This document shows, one piece after another, positions 9,804-21,658 of a DNA stretch of 64,000 nt; the first letter of the stretch is position 1, and each line of letters begins with the position of its first letter. Both the position numbers and the translations under genes were made by a program. Source of the stretch: Chlorobaculum tepidum TLS. GTDB taxonomy: Bacteria > Bacteroidota > Chlorobiia > Chlorobiales > Chlorobiaceae. Below the pieces are notes generated by a model. It was given only the letters and a program-made list of their open reading frames with translations, had not been told where the DNA came from and did no database searches. The DNA lies in the NCBI RefSeq assembly GCF_000006985.1, contig NC_002932.3, positions 1,833,292 to 1,897,291 on the forward strand, in the 5' to 3' direction.

Positions 9804-10036
9804 CTGCGAACAGACCATCAGCAAAACGACATACTTTGGAGTTTGCGTTAATTCACCATAAATTTACAACGTTCTGCACGTCCCACAACATGATGCGATG
9901 ATGCGTACGACCAGATATACCGATACCCTTCCTCCCGCGCCGATGAGCAACAGCGGATCGCAACAATCAACCACTGTCCGCTGGAAAGCTATGTCCTACA
10001 ACGCTCAGACAACACAAACAACCCAATACTCACATT

Positions 10037-12571
10037 ATGAAAAAGCAGCAGGCAAAGGGTTCTGGCATGAAAAGGCTCGCGCTTTCGGCGACCTTTCTTG
10101 CAACAACGCTGGCTCCAGTGACAACCTGGGGTGCGGATGGCGTCATCCGGGGACGCGTCACGGACAAGGCAGACGGTGAAGGCGTCGTCGGCGCCGCAGT
10201 ATCGATCGCCGGCACCAACATCGCAACCGCCACAGACATCAACGGCAACTTCGTGCTCCGGAACGTTCCTGCCTCGAAACAGCAGAAAGTCATCGTGACC
10301 AGCATCGGTTACGCGCCAACGACGCAGGTCATCAACCTCGGCGATGGCCAGACCGCCACGCTGAATATCGCTCTCGGCCAGACCACCATCATGGCCTCGG
10401 AAGTGGTTGTCGGCGCCGCGCTGTACAAGCAGGACAGGCTTGACGTGCCGGTTACCGCTAACATTGTCACCAAAGAGCAGATCAGGGAAGAACCAAATCC
10501 GACACTCGATGAAGTGGTGCAAGACGTGCCCGGCGTCGTGGTCAGTCGCGCTGGCGGAACCTCGTCATCGAACTTGCAGATTCGCGGATCGAATACCTAC
10601 AATGGCGGCGGTATTGGCACCAGGGTGAACGCTTTCTACGACGGCTTCCCGATCAACAGCCCGGACAGCGGCGAAATCGTCTGGCAATCGGTCAACATGA
10701 ATGCTGCCGACAAGGTCGAGGTGCTCAAGGGCGCAGCCGCAACGCTCTACGGTTCCGGAGCCATGGGCGGCGTAGTGAACATCACGGGCCATTTGCCAGA
10801 CAAATTTGAAGTCAAGGCGGGAAGCGGCATCGGCTTTTACGACAAAACGCCATCGAGCGATGAGAGCGAATATCGCAAAGGCTTCACCCCGGTATTCTGG
10901 AACACCTATGCCGGTTTCGGAAACAAGTCCGGCAAATGGACATACGACTTCCTTTACTCGCACAGCGATGACGACGGCTACCGCCAAAACGCCTGGAATT
11001 ACATGAACGACGTCAAGTTCAAAGCACGGTACGACATCGATTCAAGGCAATACTTGCAGCTCACTTCGTTCTACAACTCGACGGTCGGCGGCTATGCGTA
11101 CCAGTGGCCTTACAATGCGACAATATCGACATCCACATTCACCCCAATTCTCGATCAATCGTATGATGTATTTGTAAATGCCAGATTGTTTCCCACCCAC
11201 ACGGCGGCATTCTCGTACGCTCAAACCATGTATCCTACTAGCCCTTTTCTATGGGATATACTTGCAAATGCCTGGTCAACGTATACAAAATACGACGTCT
11301 ATACCGATGACTTGATCAGCCGGAAAAACGCTCTGGTAGGCATCAATTATGTCAACCTGCTCAGCGACAAGCTGTCACTCGACACTCGTCTGTATTACAC
11401 CTACAATGCCTCGCGAATCGAGTACAACCGCACTGATGCTGATCAGACATACGCAACCGGCAGAATCAGAACTATCGGCGAGTTCAATGAAACGGATGAC
11501 AGCCGCTATGGCGCAGGGATAAAACTCGATTGGCGTGCCAGCGATAACCATCGCCTTCTGTTTGGTGTGGACGGCAATATCGTTGACACAAGAACAACTC
11601 AGGTTGCTGTGGAATATCCGGTAAAAAACGAGTTCAACAACATCCAGGAAAAGAATTTTGCTGTCTTCCTGCAAGACGAGTGGAAAATCACTGACAAGCT
11701 GACTTCACTGATGTCGTTGCGCTATGACTGGAGCGGTGTCAACAAAGATGAAGTAGAGATAACCCCGGGAGTCTGGATACCCATTAACAAAAAAAGCGTT
11801 GATGCCTTAAGCCCAAGGGTCGCCTTAAACTACAGAGCAACCGACGACATGGCACTTCGCGCATCTTGGGGCCGTAGTTTCCGTGCCCCGTCTTTATATG
11901 AGCGGTTCGTGCATGATGCGGGATTCCTGACCGTTGTACCAAATCCAGACCTTGACAAGGAAACCATGACAGCATGGGAGGCTGGCATTTTCAAGCAGTT
12001 CAGCGATAAAGTCTCACTCGACATCGCCGGGTTTATCAACAACTATGATAACCTTATCGAGTCGCGGCCTACCGCTGCTCCATTAACCTACATGTATGGC
12101 AACATAACCAAAGCTCGCATCTGGGGTATTGAGACAAACCTGAACTACAGACCAAACACAGACTGGAACCTGAGCGTGGGCTATACCTACATGAATGCAA
12201 AAAACCGTTCGTTCGATGCATCAACGGCCACCGCTACAGAACTGAACAACCCCGATCCGGAATGGCTGCCCTATCGGCCTGAGCACACGGCTTCGGCCAG
12301 CGTGACCTGGAAAGCAACCAAAAAACTGACTCTGAATGTCAACGGGCGTTACGTCGGCAAGTACAAGGCTGTCACCTTGTACACCAATCCTGATGGCAAG
12401 TGGTATCCCGGCGATTTCGTGGTGTTCAACGCTGGCTTGAAGTACCAGTTCAACAAGAACGTCACAGCCACACTGGCCTGCAACAACATCAACAACACAC
12501 AGTACAGTGAGGCTGAGTGGTTCCGCGCTCCGAACCGCAGCTTCATCGCCGGTATCGATCTGACGTACTGA
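10037..12571 (+). CDS. TonB-dependent outer-membrane receptor
   Basis: Outer-membrane receptor of 844 aa. A signal peptide lies at about 11-34 (hydrophobic core LALSATFLATTLAPVT). It is followed by a carboxypeptidase-regulatory-like beta domain (36-115, GVIRGRVTDKADGEGVVGA), a plug domain (about 130-245, with LQIRG and VEVLKGAAATLYGSGAMGGVVNI-type core) and a beta-barrel ending in an aromatic residue (IDLTY). The substrate is not readable from sequence. Its place directly upstream of the tetrapyrrole genes, which include the B12-dependent BchE, makes a corrinoid or metal chelate plausible, but I found no B12 riboswitch in the leader. A terminator isolates it from bchS. Confidence 0.93.
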   Translation: MKKQQAKGSGMKRLALSATFLATTLAPVTTWGADGVIRGRVTDKADGEGVVGAAVSIAGTNIATATDINGNFVLRNVPASKQQKVIVTSIGYAPTTQVINLGDGQTATLNIALGQTTIMASEVVVGAALYKQDRLDVPVTANIVTKEQIREEPNPTLDEVVQDVPGVVVSRAGGTSSSNLQIRGSNTYNGGGIGTRVNAFYDGFPINSPDSGEIVWQSVNMNAADKVEVLKGAAATLYGSGAMGGVVNITGHLPDKFEVKAGSGIGFYDKTPSSDESEYRKGFTPVFWNTYAGFGNKSGKWTYDFLYSHSDDDGYRQNAWNYMNDVKFKARYDIDSRQYLQLTSFYNSTVGGYAYQWPYNATISTSTFTPILDQSYDVFVNARLFPTHTAAFSYAQTMYPTSPFLWDILANAWSTYTKYDVYTDDLISRKNALVGINYVNLLSDKLSLDTRLYYTYNASRIEYNRTDADQTYATGRIRTIGEFNETDDSRYGAGIKLDWRASDNHRLLFGVDGNIVDTRTTQVAVEYPVKNEFNNIQEKNFAVFLQDEWKITDKLTSLMSLRYDWSGVNKDEVEITPGVWIPINKKSVDALSPRVALNYRATDDMALRASWGRSFRAPSLYERFVHDAGFLTVVPNPDLDKETMTAWEAGIFKQFSDKVSLDIAGFINNYDNLIESRPTAAPLTYMYGNITKARIWGIETNLNYRPNTDWNLSVGYTYMNAKNRSFDASTATATELNNPDPEWLPYRPEHTASASVTWKATKKLTLNVNGRYVGKYKAVTLYTNPDGKWYPGDFVVFNAGLKYQFNKNVTATLACNNINNTQYSEAEWFRAPNRSFIAGIDLTY

Positions 12572-12607
12572 TCGATCAAAACATCGTCTCGCCGCCAGCT
12601 CGGCACA

Positions 12608-12646
12608 AAAACGGAAGGGCTGTCACTGTGGCAGCCCTTCCGTTTT
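12608..12646 (+). terminator. Terminator after the TonB receptor
   Basis: 15-bp perfect stem (AAAACGGAAGGGCTG with its complement at 12632-12646) with a T-rich 3' arm; it could work in both directions. Confidence 0.9.
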
Positions 12647-13056
12647 GTCTTCTCGTAACCATTAACATCACCAGCCGATAAAGCCGACCTGAAAGAAGCC
12701 CGCCAGGTATCGATTTCCTTTATTTTTCAACCCGATCACATTGTTGCCATTCCGGATCACCCCAGAGATCATGACTGCTTTCACTGCCTTCCATGCTCGC
12801 CACAAGCGACCGGCACCGCCAGATTCTTGATCCTTAACTCTTTTCATTTAACAACTATCCGGGAACGATCCGCAACTACTTCTCATTATCAGGAATACTG
12901 CTGGATCAACCGGCGAACAGCATCGCGCCAACCTGCCGATTCGCCTGTCGAGCCCGGCAAAAAGCCTCGTACATGTTTTTAGCCTGTTATATCAAAGCGG
13001 GATTTATTACATTACGTGGCCTGAAAAACCTCAATCAAAGCACATCTCAGTTATTT
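12647..13056. other. Intergenic region upstream of bchS
   Basis: About 410 bp without a convincing gene. It should contain the bchS promoter. The bchS frame stays open back to 12973, but the extra residues do not resemble the family start. No known RNA element was recognised. Confidence 0.4.
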
Positions 13057-16000
13057 ATGGGCGACAAAATCCGAATTGCCGCGGTGGTCGGAATGGAACA
13101 GTGCAACCAGCGCGTATGGAGAGAAGTGAAAGATTTGATCGGCCAGAACGCCGAGCTGACTCAGTGGACCGATCAGGATCTCGAACACCAGAACCCGGAG
13201 GCCGGTAAGGCGATCCGCGAAGCCGACTGCATCTTCACCACCCTGATACAGTTCAAGAATCAGGCAGACTGGCTTCGGGAGCAGATCGATCAGTCGAAGG
13301 TCAGGACGATCTTCGCCTACGAGTCGATGCCCGAAGTGATGCAGATGACCAAAGTCGGCAACTACGTCGTTTCCGAAGACGGTAGCGGGATGCCCGACAT
13401 CGTCAAGAAAGTCGCCAAAATGCTCGTCAAAGGCCGCGATGAGGACGCCCTCTACGGCTATATGAAGCTTCTGAAGATCATGCGCACCATGCTGCCGCTG
13501 ATCCCGAAGAAGGCTAAGGATTTCAAAAACTGGATGCAGGTTTACACCTACTGGATGCATCCGACCGCCGAAAATCTCGCCTCGATGTTCAATTACATCA
13601 TGGCGGAGTATTTCGACGTAAACGTGAAGGCAGACAAGGTTCAGGAGGTACCGACCATGGGATTTTACCATCCCGATGCGCCGGAATACATGAAAGACCT
13701 GAACCACTACGAAAAGTGGCTGCATAAAAAGAGTCGCGACGCCAAATCCCGCAACAATATCGCAATGCTCTTCTTCCGCAAACACCTCTTGCAGGAGAAA
13801 GAGTATATCGACAACACCATCCGCGCCATCGAGGCCAAGGGACTGAATCCCCTACCGGTGTTCGTGATGGGCGTCGAGGGCCACGTGGCCGCGCGCGAGT
13901 GGTTCACCCACACCAAGATTGACATGCTCATCAACATGATGGGCTTCGGCTTCGTCGGTGGACCTGCCGGCGCAACCACGCCGGGCGCTTCGGCTGCCGC
14001 GCGCGAGGAGATTCTCGGCAAGCTCAACGCGCCGTACGTCGTCTCCCAGCCGCTCTTCATCCAGGACATCAACTCGTGGAAAACGCAGGGCGTCGTGCCG
14101 TTGCAGTCGGCCATGACCTACGCCCTTCCGGAGATGGACGGCGCAGTCTGCCCCGTCGTTCTCGGCGCGATCAAGGATGGCCGCCTGCACACCGTGCCTG
14201 ACCGCCTCGACCGTCTTTCCACGCTTGCAAAAAAATTCTCTGAACTGCGCCACACCGCAAACCGCGACAAGAAGGTCGCTTTCGTGGTCTACGACTATCC
14301 GCCCGGCATGGGCCGCAAAGCCAGCGCTGCACTGCTCGACGTGCCAAAGAGCATCTACAAGATGTTGCAGCGCCTCCAGAACGAGGGCTACAACGTCGGC
14401 GAACTGCCGGAGTCCCCGGAAGCGCTGCTCGCCATGCTCGACCGCGCCACCGATTACGAAATCCAGGCGCACGAGCCGGACTGCTTCGCCATCGACCGCG
14501 CGACCTTCAACGCCATCACCACCGAGCGCGAGCGCGAACGCATCGAGGCTCGCTGGGGCGGCTTCCCCGGCGAAATCGCCCCGGTCGGCGTGGACAAGAT
14601 GTTCCTCGGCGGGCTCACGCTCGGCAACGTCTTCATCGGCGTCCAGCCGCGCCTCGGCATCCAGGGCGACCCGATGCGCCTGCTCTTCGACAAGGAGAAC
14701 ACGCCGCACCACCAATACATCGCCTTCTACCGCTGGATCAGCCGCGAGTTCGGCGCGCACGCCCTTGTGCACGTCGGTATGCACGGCACGGTCGAGTGGA
14801 TGCCCGGCCTTCAGCTCGGCGTCACCGGCGACTGCTGGCCCGACGCACTGCTCGGCGAGGTGCCGCACTTCTACATCTATCCGGTCAACAACCCGAGCGA
14901 GGCCAACATCGCTAAGCGCCGCGGTTACGCGACCATGATTTCGCACAACATTCCACCGCTCTCCCGCGCCGGTCTGTACAAGGAGCTTCCGGCCTTCAAG
15001 GAGATGCTCAACGACTACCGCGAGCGCGGCCTTGAAAAAATCGTCGATGTCGAAACCGAGATGGCCATCATCGAAAAGGCTGAAAACCTCAATCTGGCCG
15101 ACGACTGCCCAAGGCTTGAAGGCGAACCGTTCAGCGACTACATCAGCCGCCTGTACATCTACCTGCTCGAACTCGAAACCAAGCTCATCTCCAACACGCT
15201 GCATGTGTTCGGGGAAACGCCGGAACTCGCGACCCAGGTCACCACGATCTCCGAGTACCTCAAGGTTCGCGGCAACGAGCGCTCACTGCCTTCGGTTATC
15301 ATGCAGGCGATCGGTGAAAGCGAAACCTGGGGCGACTATGCCGCACTGGCCACCAAAGCCCGCAAAGGCGATCCAAAGGCGCTCAAGGTGAGAGAAAAAG
15401 TTGACGACATCACCCGTAACTTTATCGAACAGACCATCTTCGGTAATGCGAATGCCAGTAACGTCTTCAGCGTGCTGACCGGAGGCGCGAAAGCCAACGA
15501 AGAGATGGCTGCGGCGATCAACTCCGCCTTGCAGGAGGGCGTGGCTCTCAAGCAGGGACTCCAGGACAACAGCCACGAGATGGAGAGCTTCGTGCGCGCT
15601 CTGAACGGCGAGTACCTCCCCTCCGGCCCCGGCGGCGACCTGGTGCGCGACGGCGCTTCGGTGTTGCCGACCGGCCGCAACATTCACGCCATCGACCCGT
15701 GGAGAATTCCCTCGGAGCTGGCCTTCAAACGCGGCAAGCAGATCGCCGACACCATCATCCAGAAACATCGCGACGAGAACAACGGCGAGTATCCCGAAAC
15801 TATCGCGCAGGTGCTCTGGGGTCTGGACACCATCAAGAGCAAGGGCGAAGCGGTCGCGGTCATCATTGCGCTCATAGGCGCGGAACCAGCCTACGACGCG
15901 CAGAACAAAATCAGCCACTACCGGCTCGTACCGCTCGAAAAGCTCGGACGCCCGAGAATCGACGTCCTGATCCAGATCAGCTCGATCTTCCGCGACACCT

Positions 16001-16860
16001 TCGGCGTCTTGGTCGATCACCTCGACAAACTGGTCAAGGACGCCGCCAAGGCCATCGAACCCGCCGAGATGAACCACATCAAGAAGCATGTCGATGAGGC
16101 GCTTGCCCAGGGCAAGGACTTTGAAAGTGCCACCTCGCGCCTCTTCACCCAGGCTCCAGGCACTTACGGATCGCAGATCGACGAGCTGGTCGAAGACTCC
16201 GCCTGGGAGTCCGAAGAGGATCTTGACAACATGTTCATCAAGCGCACCGCCTTTGCCTACGGCGGCAACCGCTACGGCGACGAGCAGTCGGACATTCTCA
16301 AGAATCTGCTCGGCACCGTCGATCGCGTCGTGCAGCAGGTGGACTCGGCGGAGTACGGTATTTCCGACATTGACCGCTACTTCTCCTCGTCGGGCGCGCT
16401 TCAGCTTTCAGCTCGCCGCCGCAACCCGAAAGGCGACAACGTCAAGCTGAACTATGTCGAAACCTACACGGCGGACATCAAGGTTGACGATGCCGAGAAG
16501 GCGCTCAAGGTTGAGTTCCGCACCAAGCTGCTCAACCCGAAATGGTTCGAGGGTATGCTTGCGCAGGGCCACAGCGGCGCAACCGAAATCAGCAACCGCT
16601 TCACCTACATGCTCGGCTGGGACGCCGTCACCAAGGGCGTTGACGACTGGGTGTACAAGGAGGCTGCCGAAACCTACGCCTTCGATCCGGCCATGCGCGA
16701 CAAGCTGATGAAGCTTAATCCGAAAGCTTTCAAAAACATCGTTGGCAGAATGCTCGAAGCGAGTGGCCGCGGCATGTGGTCAGCCGATCCCGACACCATC
16801 GAAAAGCTTCAGGAGATCTACTCCGATCTGGAAGATCGCCTCGAAGGCATCGAGGTCTGA
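13057..16860 (+). CDS. bchS: Magnesium chelatase large subunit homolog, BchS type
   Basis: Porphyrin-binding H subunit of Mg-chelatase, 1267 aa from the ATG at 13057 (MGDKIRIAAVVGMEQ, which lines up with BchH/ChlH starts). With BchI and BchD it inserts Mg into protoporphyrin IX, the first step specific to (bacterio)chlorophyll. The CobN/Mg-chelatase domain covers most of the length, with family blocks HVGMHGTVEWMPG, NNPSEANIAKRRG and GLDTIKSKGE. Chlorobi carry several H paralogs. I assign this one as bchS because it precedes the copy that abuts bchM, matching my recollection of C. tepidum order; the two could be exchanged. A strong terminator follows, so it seems to be its own transcription unit. 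Confidence 0.88.
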   Translation: MGDKIRIAAVVGMEQCNQRVWREVKDLIGQNAELTQWTDQDLEHQNPEAGKAIREADCIFTTLIQFKNQADWLREQIDQSKVRTIFAYESMPEVMQMTKVGNYVVSEDGSGMPDIVKKVAKMLVKGRDEDALYGYMKLLKIMRTMLPLIPKKAKDFKNWMQVYTYWMHPTAENLASMFNYIMAEYFDVNVKADKVQEVPTMGFYHPDAPEYMKDLNHYEKWLHKKSRDAKSRNNIAMLFFRKHLLQEKEYIDNTIRAIEAKGLNPLPVFVMGVEGHVAAREWFTHTKIDMLINMMGFGFVGGPAGATTPGASAAAREEILGKLNAPYVVSQPLFIQDINSWKTQGVVPLQSAMTYALPEMDGAVCPVVLGAIKDGRLHTVPDRLDRLSTLAKKFSELRHTANRDKKVAFVVYDYPPGMGRKASAALLDVPKSIYKMLQRLQNEGYNVGELPESPEALLAMLDRATDYEIQAHEPDCFAIDRATFNAITTERERERIEARWGGFPGEIAPVGVDKMFLGGLTLGNVFIGVQPRLGIQGDPMRLLFDKENTPHHQYIAFYRWISREFGAHALVHVGMHGTVEWMPGLQLGVTGDCWPDALLGEVPHFYIYPVNNPSEANIAKRRGYATMISHNIPPLSRAGLYKELPAFKEMLNDYRERGLEKIVDVETEMAIIEKAENLNLADDCPRLEGEPFSDYISRLYIYLLELETKLISNTLHVFGETPELATQVTTISEYLKVRGNERSLPSVIMQAIGESETWGDYAALATKARKGDPKALKVREKVDDITRNFIEQTIFGNANASNVFSVLTGGAKANEEMAAAINSALQEGVALKQGLQDNSHEMESFVRALNGEYLPSGPGGDLVRDGASVLPTGRNIHAIDPWRIPSELAFKRGKQIADTIIQKHRDENNGEYPETIAQVLWGLDTIKSKGEAVAVIIALIGAEPAYDAQNKISHYRLVPLEKLGRPRIDVLIQISSIFRDTFGVLVDHLDKLVKDAAKAIEPAEMNHIKKHVDEALAQGKDFESATSRLFTQAPGTYGSQIDELVEDSAWESEEDLDNMFIKRTAFAYGGNRYGDEQSDILKNLLGTVDRVVQQVDSAEYGISDIDRYFSSSGALQLSARRRNPKGDNVKLNYVETYTADIKVDDAEKALKVEFRTKLLNPKWFEGMLAQGHSGATEISNRFTYMLGWDAVTKGVDDWVYKEAAETYAFDPAMRDKLMKLNPKAFKNIVGRMLEASGRGMWSADPDTIEKLQEIYSDLEDRLEGIEV

Positions 16861-16871
16861 GAAGACTGAAC

Positions 16872-16920
16872 GGGACAAAAAAAGAAGGGCGCTGAATCAG
16901 CGCCCTTCTTTTTTTGTCCC
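16872..16920 (+). terminator. Terminator after bchS
   Basis: Long near-perfect palindrome: GGGAC and GTCCC outer arms, A7/T7 runs, and an inner stem GAAGGGCGCTGA with its complement. It should act on both strands. Confidence 0.93.
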
Positions 16921-17163
16921 CCGCCTTAGTGAATAAAAAATAGTACGTCTGGAACACAGCAACAAGGCAAGAAACACCCGATTGACAGGCTTCTGCGCCT
17001 TCACTTTCAAAACATTGTTTCATATATTGATACTGTTTAAAAGCATATCATCCTTCTGTAATCAGTCGCTATTCCGAACGAAAAACTGCACTCGCCTGCA
17101 TGACGTAGTAGCAACAAACTTATTGCGCAGATCAGGTCAGTAGCGCACTCACAGAACCAGTTT

Positions 17164-17580
17164 ATGCATATCCGAAAACATAGCGTCTGCAGAAATATTC
17201 TCCGCACTTTCGAGATCGCACTATTTTTTGCAATCTCGGTGCTCGGATACGGCCTGCTGCTCAAAGCATCCTCATTTAACACCAAATCGAAAAAACGCGA
17301 CCGTGAATCGATCGTTGTCCAGAACGCTGTTGATCTGAATGGACGGCACCGCGAACTAAAGGTACTCTCCGGCACGTTACTTTTTCCGAACGATACAAAA
17401 GCCGCCCTGCCGAACCGGTACACCTTTACCGGCCAGTCTTTTTTGGCTATCTCCCCATTGCCGGCTCTCGCCCTTCATCTCCTGTGTGAGAAAGAACTGA
17501 CAGTCAACTATCGCAACAGGAACAGCCGAATATCCCGCCCATACAATCTTTTTGAACAGAACCCTGTACTGCTGAATTAG
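17164..17580 (+). CDS. Small hypothetical protein with one membrane segment
   Basis: A reading frame of 138 aa between the two H-subunit genes, on the same strand. Residues about 15-35 form one hydrophobic segment (LRTFEIALFFAISVLGYGLLL); the rest is basic and Ser/Asn-rich. No ribosome site is obvious and I recognise no family. A short gene between bchS and bchH is consistent with my memory of C. tepidum, but this could be a chance frame. Confidence 0.4.
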   Translation: MHIRKHSVCRNILRTFEIALFFAISVLGYGLLLKASSFNTKSKKRDRESIVVQNAVDLNGRHRELKVLSGTLLFPNDTKAALPNRYTFTGQSFLAISPLPALALHLLCEKELTVNYRNRNSRISRPYNLFEQNPVLLN

Positions 17581-17778
17581 CCCCGGAACACGGCAAAGCG
17601 CCAGTACTTTGCCAAATGGCAGTCGCTGCTGTTGCCCATATCATCGGGCGCGCGACATCGGCCATATTTTGGTGGTCAGTCTTATGCTGCGTGTCAAACT
17701 TCTTAATTGACACGCCATATGACCTGAAAATGGTTTTTCGGGAAAGTTCTTATGAATGCGGGTAACGAAATCTGATCT

Positions 17779-20700
17779 ATGCGATTTCTGTTCATCACCA
17801 TGGAGCCGACGAACAACGGCGTGCTCAAGTCTGCGGCAGCCGAACTGAACCGTGAGTTCGACCTCGACCTGAAGGTTTCCATATTCAACCTCGGCCTGAA
17901 TCATGGCCGCCACTTCTGGGAGAAGCTCGAACAGGAAATTCCCAGAGCTGATTTCATCTTCGGCTCGATGCTCTTCAGCGAGGAGATCGTACGCCCGCTC
18001 GAAGAGCTGCTCGCAACCGCCGCATGCCCGGTTTGCATGATTACGAGCAACCCGGCGCTCATCAACCAGACCAGGATTGGCAAGTTCTCGCTCCAGAAAA
18101 ACGCTGAGAAGGAGAAACAACAGGGCATCTTCAAGCAGCTCGCCTCGAAGCTCAAACCGACCCACAGCAGCTCCGAAAGCCAGCGCCAGCTCTCGCTGGT
18201 GCGCAACGTCGGCAAGCTGATGAAGCACATCCCCGGCAAGGCGCGCGACATTCACACCTTCATCTCGGCGCACCAGTTCTGGCTCAACGGCTCGAAGGAG
18301 AACATGCGGCGCTTCCTGTGCCTGCTCATCGACCGCTACATTCCGGGCTACAAAGGGAAGCTGCCGCAGAACGACCCGATCTTCTATCCCGACACCGCGC
18401 TCTACCACCCAGACGCGGGCAAGCCCTTTTCGACCACTTTCGAACTCAGGGAGTGGCAGGAGAAGCACCTGCCTGCAAAAGGTGCGGGCCGGGTGGCAAT
18501 TCTGGTCATGCGAGCCACGTTGCTCTCCGAGAACATGCTGCATGTCATCAATCTGCTGCGCGAACTCGAATCGCGTGACGTGCAGTGCTGCATCGCCTAC
18601 AGCGGCGGCCTCGATTTCCGGCCAGCACTCGAAGGCTTTTTCGATCCCGCCAGCAGCGAATCAATATCCATCGATCTGATTATCAACGCCACAGGATTCT
18701 CGCTCGTGGGCGGCCCGGCGGAGACCCGGTCGGCGGAGGCGGTCGGCATTCTGAAAAAGATCGGCGTCCCCTGCTTCAACCTCATTCCGCTCGCCTTCCA
18801 GCCAATCAGTCAGTGGAGAGAGAACAACCTCGGCCTCGCGCCGTTGCAGGCCGCGTTGAGCGTAGCCGTACCGGAGCTCGACGGCGCCATCGAACCGCAC
18901 GTCTTCGCGGGACTCGAAGAGGGAAGCGACCGCACCCTGCCGCTCGAATCCGAGACCCGCGCCCTGGCTGACCGGATCACACGGCTGGTAAGGCTGCGCA
19001 AAAAGTCGAATGCAGAGAAGAAGCTCGCCATCGTGCTCTTCAACTTCCCGCCAAATCTCGGAAACGCAGGCACAGCGGCCTTCCTCGATGTTTTCGAGAG
19101 CTTGCTGCAGTTGATGCGCAAGCTGAAAAACGAAGGATACGACATCGAGCTCCCGGCGTCGGTCGATGATCTGCGCAACAAGCTGCTCGAAGGCAACCGG
19201 CTCGTGTTCGGCACCGACGGCAATGTGGCGGCGCACTATCCGGTCGAGCAATACCGAAAGGCGTTTCCGGCTTACGAGCGAATCGAACCGTTCTGGGGCG
19301 ACGCGCCCGGCGAGCTGCTCAACGACGGCAGCCGCTTCCACATTCTCGGCGCAATGTTCGGCAACCTGTTCATCGGCCAGCAGCCATCGTTCGGCTACGA
19401 ACGCGACCCGATGCGCCTGCTCATGGCCAAGGACGCCGCACCGAACCACGCCTTCGCGGCGTTCTACTCGTGGCTCGACCGCGAGTTCGGCGCGGACGCG
19501 CTCTTGCACTTCGGCACGCACGGCGCGCTGGAGTTCATGCCGGGCAAGCAGGTCGGCCTCTCGCAGGAGTGCTGGCCGAAACAGTTGATCGGTGGACTGC
19601 CGCACTTCTACTGTTACTGCGTCAACAACCCGAGCGAAGCAGCGATAGCCAAGCGGCGCGGATTTGCCACGCTGGTGAGCTACATGGCCCCGCCGCTCGA
19701 ACACGCCGGTCTGTACAAAGGAATGCGCCAGCTCCGTGAGCTGGTCGGCGCATGGCGCAGCCATCCTTCCGCCGAAGCGCTGGAGGAAATTCGCAAGATG
19801 GCCGGAACGCTTGACCTCGACCATCCGTCCGACGAAATCGGCGACGAGGAGTACGTCACCTGGCTCAACAACGAGCTCTACCTCATCGAGGAGCGCATGA
19901 TTCCGCTCGGCCTGCACGTGCTTGGCCAGGCGCCATCAGCCGAAAGCCTCGTGGACAACCTTGCACTGCTGGTCAGCCACTCCCGCCCTGAACTTGATAA
20001 CCGCTCACTGCCAGAGCTGGTCTGCACCGGTCTGCGCCTTGACTACGACAGACTGATCGAACACCACGAGGAGGAGATGCTGCTACGCGAATCGTGGCAG
20101 AAGGTCACCTCGATCTGCCACGAAGCGGTCAAACGTTTCGTTGGCAAACTTCCGGAAACGCTTCCCGAAGGCGTCAGCACCGCAGCCTTCCTCGAAGGAA
20201 CGCTCCCCGTCCGCATGAACGAGGCAAACACGTGGCTCCAGAAATCGGCTGCTATCAAGCCCCGGCAGCTCGACAGGCTCTGGCACTTCCTGAACGGCAT
20301 TCTTGCCGCCATGCTCGAAAACCGCGAAATCGAAGCAATCACGCAAGCGCTTGCCGGAGCCTACATCCCGCCATCGCCAGGCAACGATCTGGTGCGCAAC
20401 CCGGCCATTGTGCCAACGGGACGCAACATCCACAGCCTTGACCCCTACAGCATTCCAACACCGTTCGCAACAAAGGCTGGCGAGCGTTCAGCCGAGGAGC
20501 TGCTGGAGCAATATCGGCGCGAAACCGGCGAGCTGCCGGAGTCGATCGCACTCATCCTCTGGGGCACCGACAACCTGAAAAGCGACGGCGAAGGGGTCGC
20601 GCAGGCGCTTGCGTTGCTCGGCGCACGAACGAAAACCGACGAACTCGGCAAAATCGGCGACGTAGAGCTGATTCCGCTCGAAAAGCTCGGACGGCCGCGC

Positions 20701-21615
20701 ATCGACATCGTCGTAACGGTCAGCGGCATTTTCCGCGACCTGCTCTCCCACCAGGTGCGCCTGCTCGACCGCGCCGTCCGGCTGGCGGCGGCGGCGGACG
20801 AGCCAGAATCGATGAACTTCGTCCGCAAGCACGTGCTTCAGCAGGCTACCGAACTCGGGATCACGGCGAACGAAGCGGCAGACAGAATCTACTCCAACGC
20901 CCCCGGCTGCTACGGCTCGAACGTCAATCACCTGATCGAAAGCAGCACCTGGGAGGAGGAGCAGCAGCTCGCCGACGCCTTCGTCAACCGCAAAAGCTTC
21001 GCCTTCTCGCCGGAGGGCGACTGGCGGGAAAGTCCGGAAATCCTCCGTTCCGCCCTGAAAAATGTTACATTGACCTTTCAAAATATCGACAGTTTCGAAA
21101 TCGGATTGTCTGATATTGACCACTATTATGAGTATCTTGGCGGCGTCTCGAAATCGGTCGAGGTGCTCGGCGGCACGAAACCAAAGGTCATGGTCGGCGA
21201 CACTGGCGGATTCGGCAAGGGCCAGAAAATCCGCTCTCTGGAGAGCATGGTCGCTCTCGAAGCCCGCACCAAGCTCCTGAACCCGAAGTGGTACGAGGCC
21301 ATGATCGAACATGGCTACGAAGGAGTCCGGGAGATCGAGGCGCACCTGACCAACACCTACGGGTGGAGCGCGACCGCCTCGGCGGTCAAAAACTGGACAT
21401 ACCAGCAGTTCACGGAGACCTTCCTGCAAGATCGCCAGATGCTGGAGCGCATGGCGGCGCTCAACCCCAACGCCACCATGTCGATGACCCGGCGGCTGCT
21501 CGAAGCCAGTTCGCGCGGCTTCTGGGAGGCTGACGAAGGCACCATCGAACAATTGCAGGAGCTGTACGACGAGCTTGAAACCAGAATCGAAGGCGCCCAC
21601 ACTCCGGAGGTTTGA
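17779..21615 (+). CDS. bchH: Magnesium chelatase large subunit BchH
   Basis: Second Mg-chelatase H subunit, 1278 aa, with the full CobN/Mg-chelatase length and blocks [26 protein letters not shown] and [11 protein letters not shown]. It differs from the upstream paralog mainly in the N-terminal 450 residues; the C-terminal half is clearly conserved. bchM starts 43 bp after its stop, so Mg insertion and methylation are probably co-expressed; BchM is known to work together with BchH in other phototrophs. The assignment as bchH rather than bchS rests on this adjacency. Confidence 0.9.
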   Translation: MRFLFITMEPTNNGVLKSAAAELNREFDLDLKVSIFNLGLNHGRHFWEKLEQEIPRADFIFGSMLFSEEIVRPLEELLATAACPVCMITSNPALINQTRIGKFSLQKNAEKEKQQGIFKQLASKLKPTHSSSESQRQLSLVRNVGKLMKHIPGKARDIHTFISAHQFWLNGSKENMRRFLCLLIDRYIPGYKGKLPQNDPIFYPDTALYHPDAGKPFSTTFELREWQEKHLPAKGAGRVAILVMRATLLSENMLHVINLLRELESRDVQCCIAYSGGLDFRPALEGFFDPASSESISIDLIINATGFSLVGGPAETRSAEAVGILKKIGVPCFNLIPLAFQPISQWRENNLGLAPLQAALSVAVPELDGAIEPHVFAGLEEGSDRTLPLESETRALADRITRLVRLRKKSNAEKKLAIVLFNFPPNLGNAGTAAFLDVFESLLQLMRKLKNEGYDIELPASVDDLRNKLLEGNRLVFGTDGNVAAHYPVEQYRKAFPAYERIEPFWGDAPGELLNDGSRFHILGAMFGNLFIGQQPSFGYERDPMRLLMAKDAAPNHAFAAFYSWLDREFGADALLHFGTHGALEFMPGKQVGLSQECWPKQLIGGLPHFYCYCVNNPSEAAIAKRRGFATLVSYMAPPLEHAGLYKGMRQLRELVGAWRSHPSAEALEEIRKMAGTLDLDHPSDEIGDEEYVTWLNNELYLIEERMIPLGLHVLGQAPSAESLVDNLALLVSHSRPELDNRSLPELVCTGLRLDYDRLIEHHEEEMLLRESWQKVTSICHEAVKRFVGKLPETLPEGVSTAAFLEGTLPVRMNEANTWLQKSAAIKPRQLDRLWHFLNGILAAMLENREIEAITQALAGAYIPPSPGNDLVRNPAIVPTGRNIHSLDPYSIPTPFATKAGERSAEELLEQYRRETGELPESIALILWGTDNLKSDGEGVAQALALLGARTKTDELGKIGDVELIPLEKLGRPRIDIVVTVSGIFRDLLSHQVRLLDRAVRLAAAADEPESMNFVRKHVLQQATELGITANEAADRIYSNAPGCYGSNVNHLIESSTWEEEQQLADAFVNRKSFAFSPEGDWRESPEILRSALKNVTLTFQNIDSFEIGLSDIDHYYEYLGGVSKSVEVLGGTKPKVMVGDTGGFGKGQKIRSLESMVALEARTKLLNPKWYEAMIEHGYEGVREIEAHLTNTYGWSATASAVKNWTYQQFTETFLQDRQMLERMAALNPNATMSMTRRLLEASSRGFWEADEGTIEQLQELYDELETRIEGAHTPEV

Positions 21616-21658
21616 CCGGGAGCAAGCGACAAACCAACATCAACCACGATAAAACACC

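Noticed and set aside
9804-10036. Possible cobalamin riboswitch before the TonB receptor
   Set aside because: CCACTG is present but the rest of the conserved B12-box architecture is not recognisable; a covariance search would be needed.
9898-10179. 93-residue frame upstream of and overlapping the TonB receptor
   Set aside because: It overlaps the receptor's signal peptide in another frame and resembles no family.
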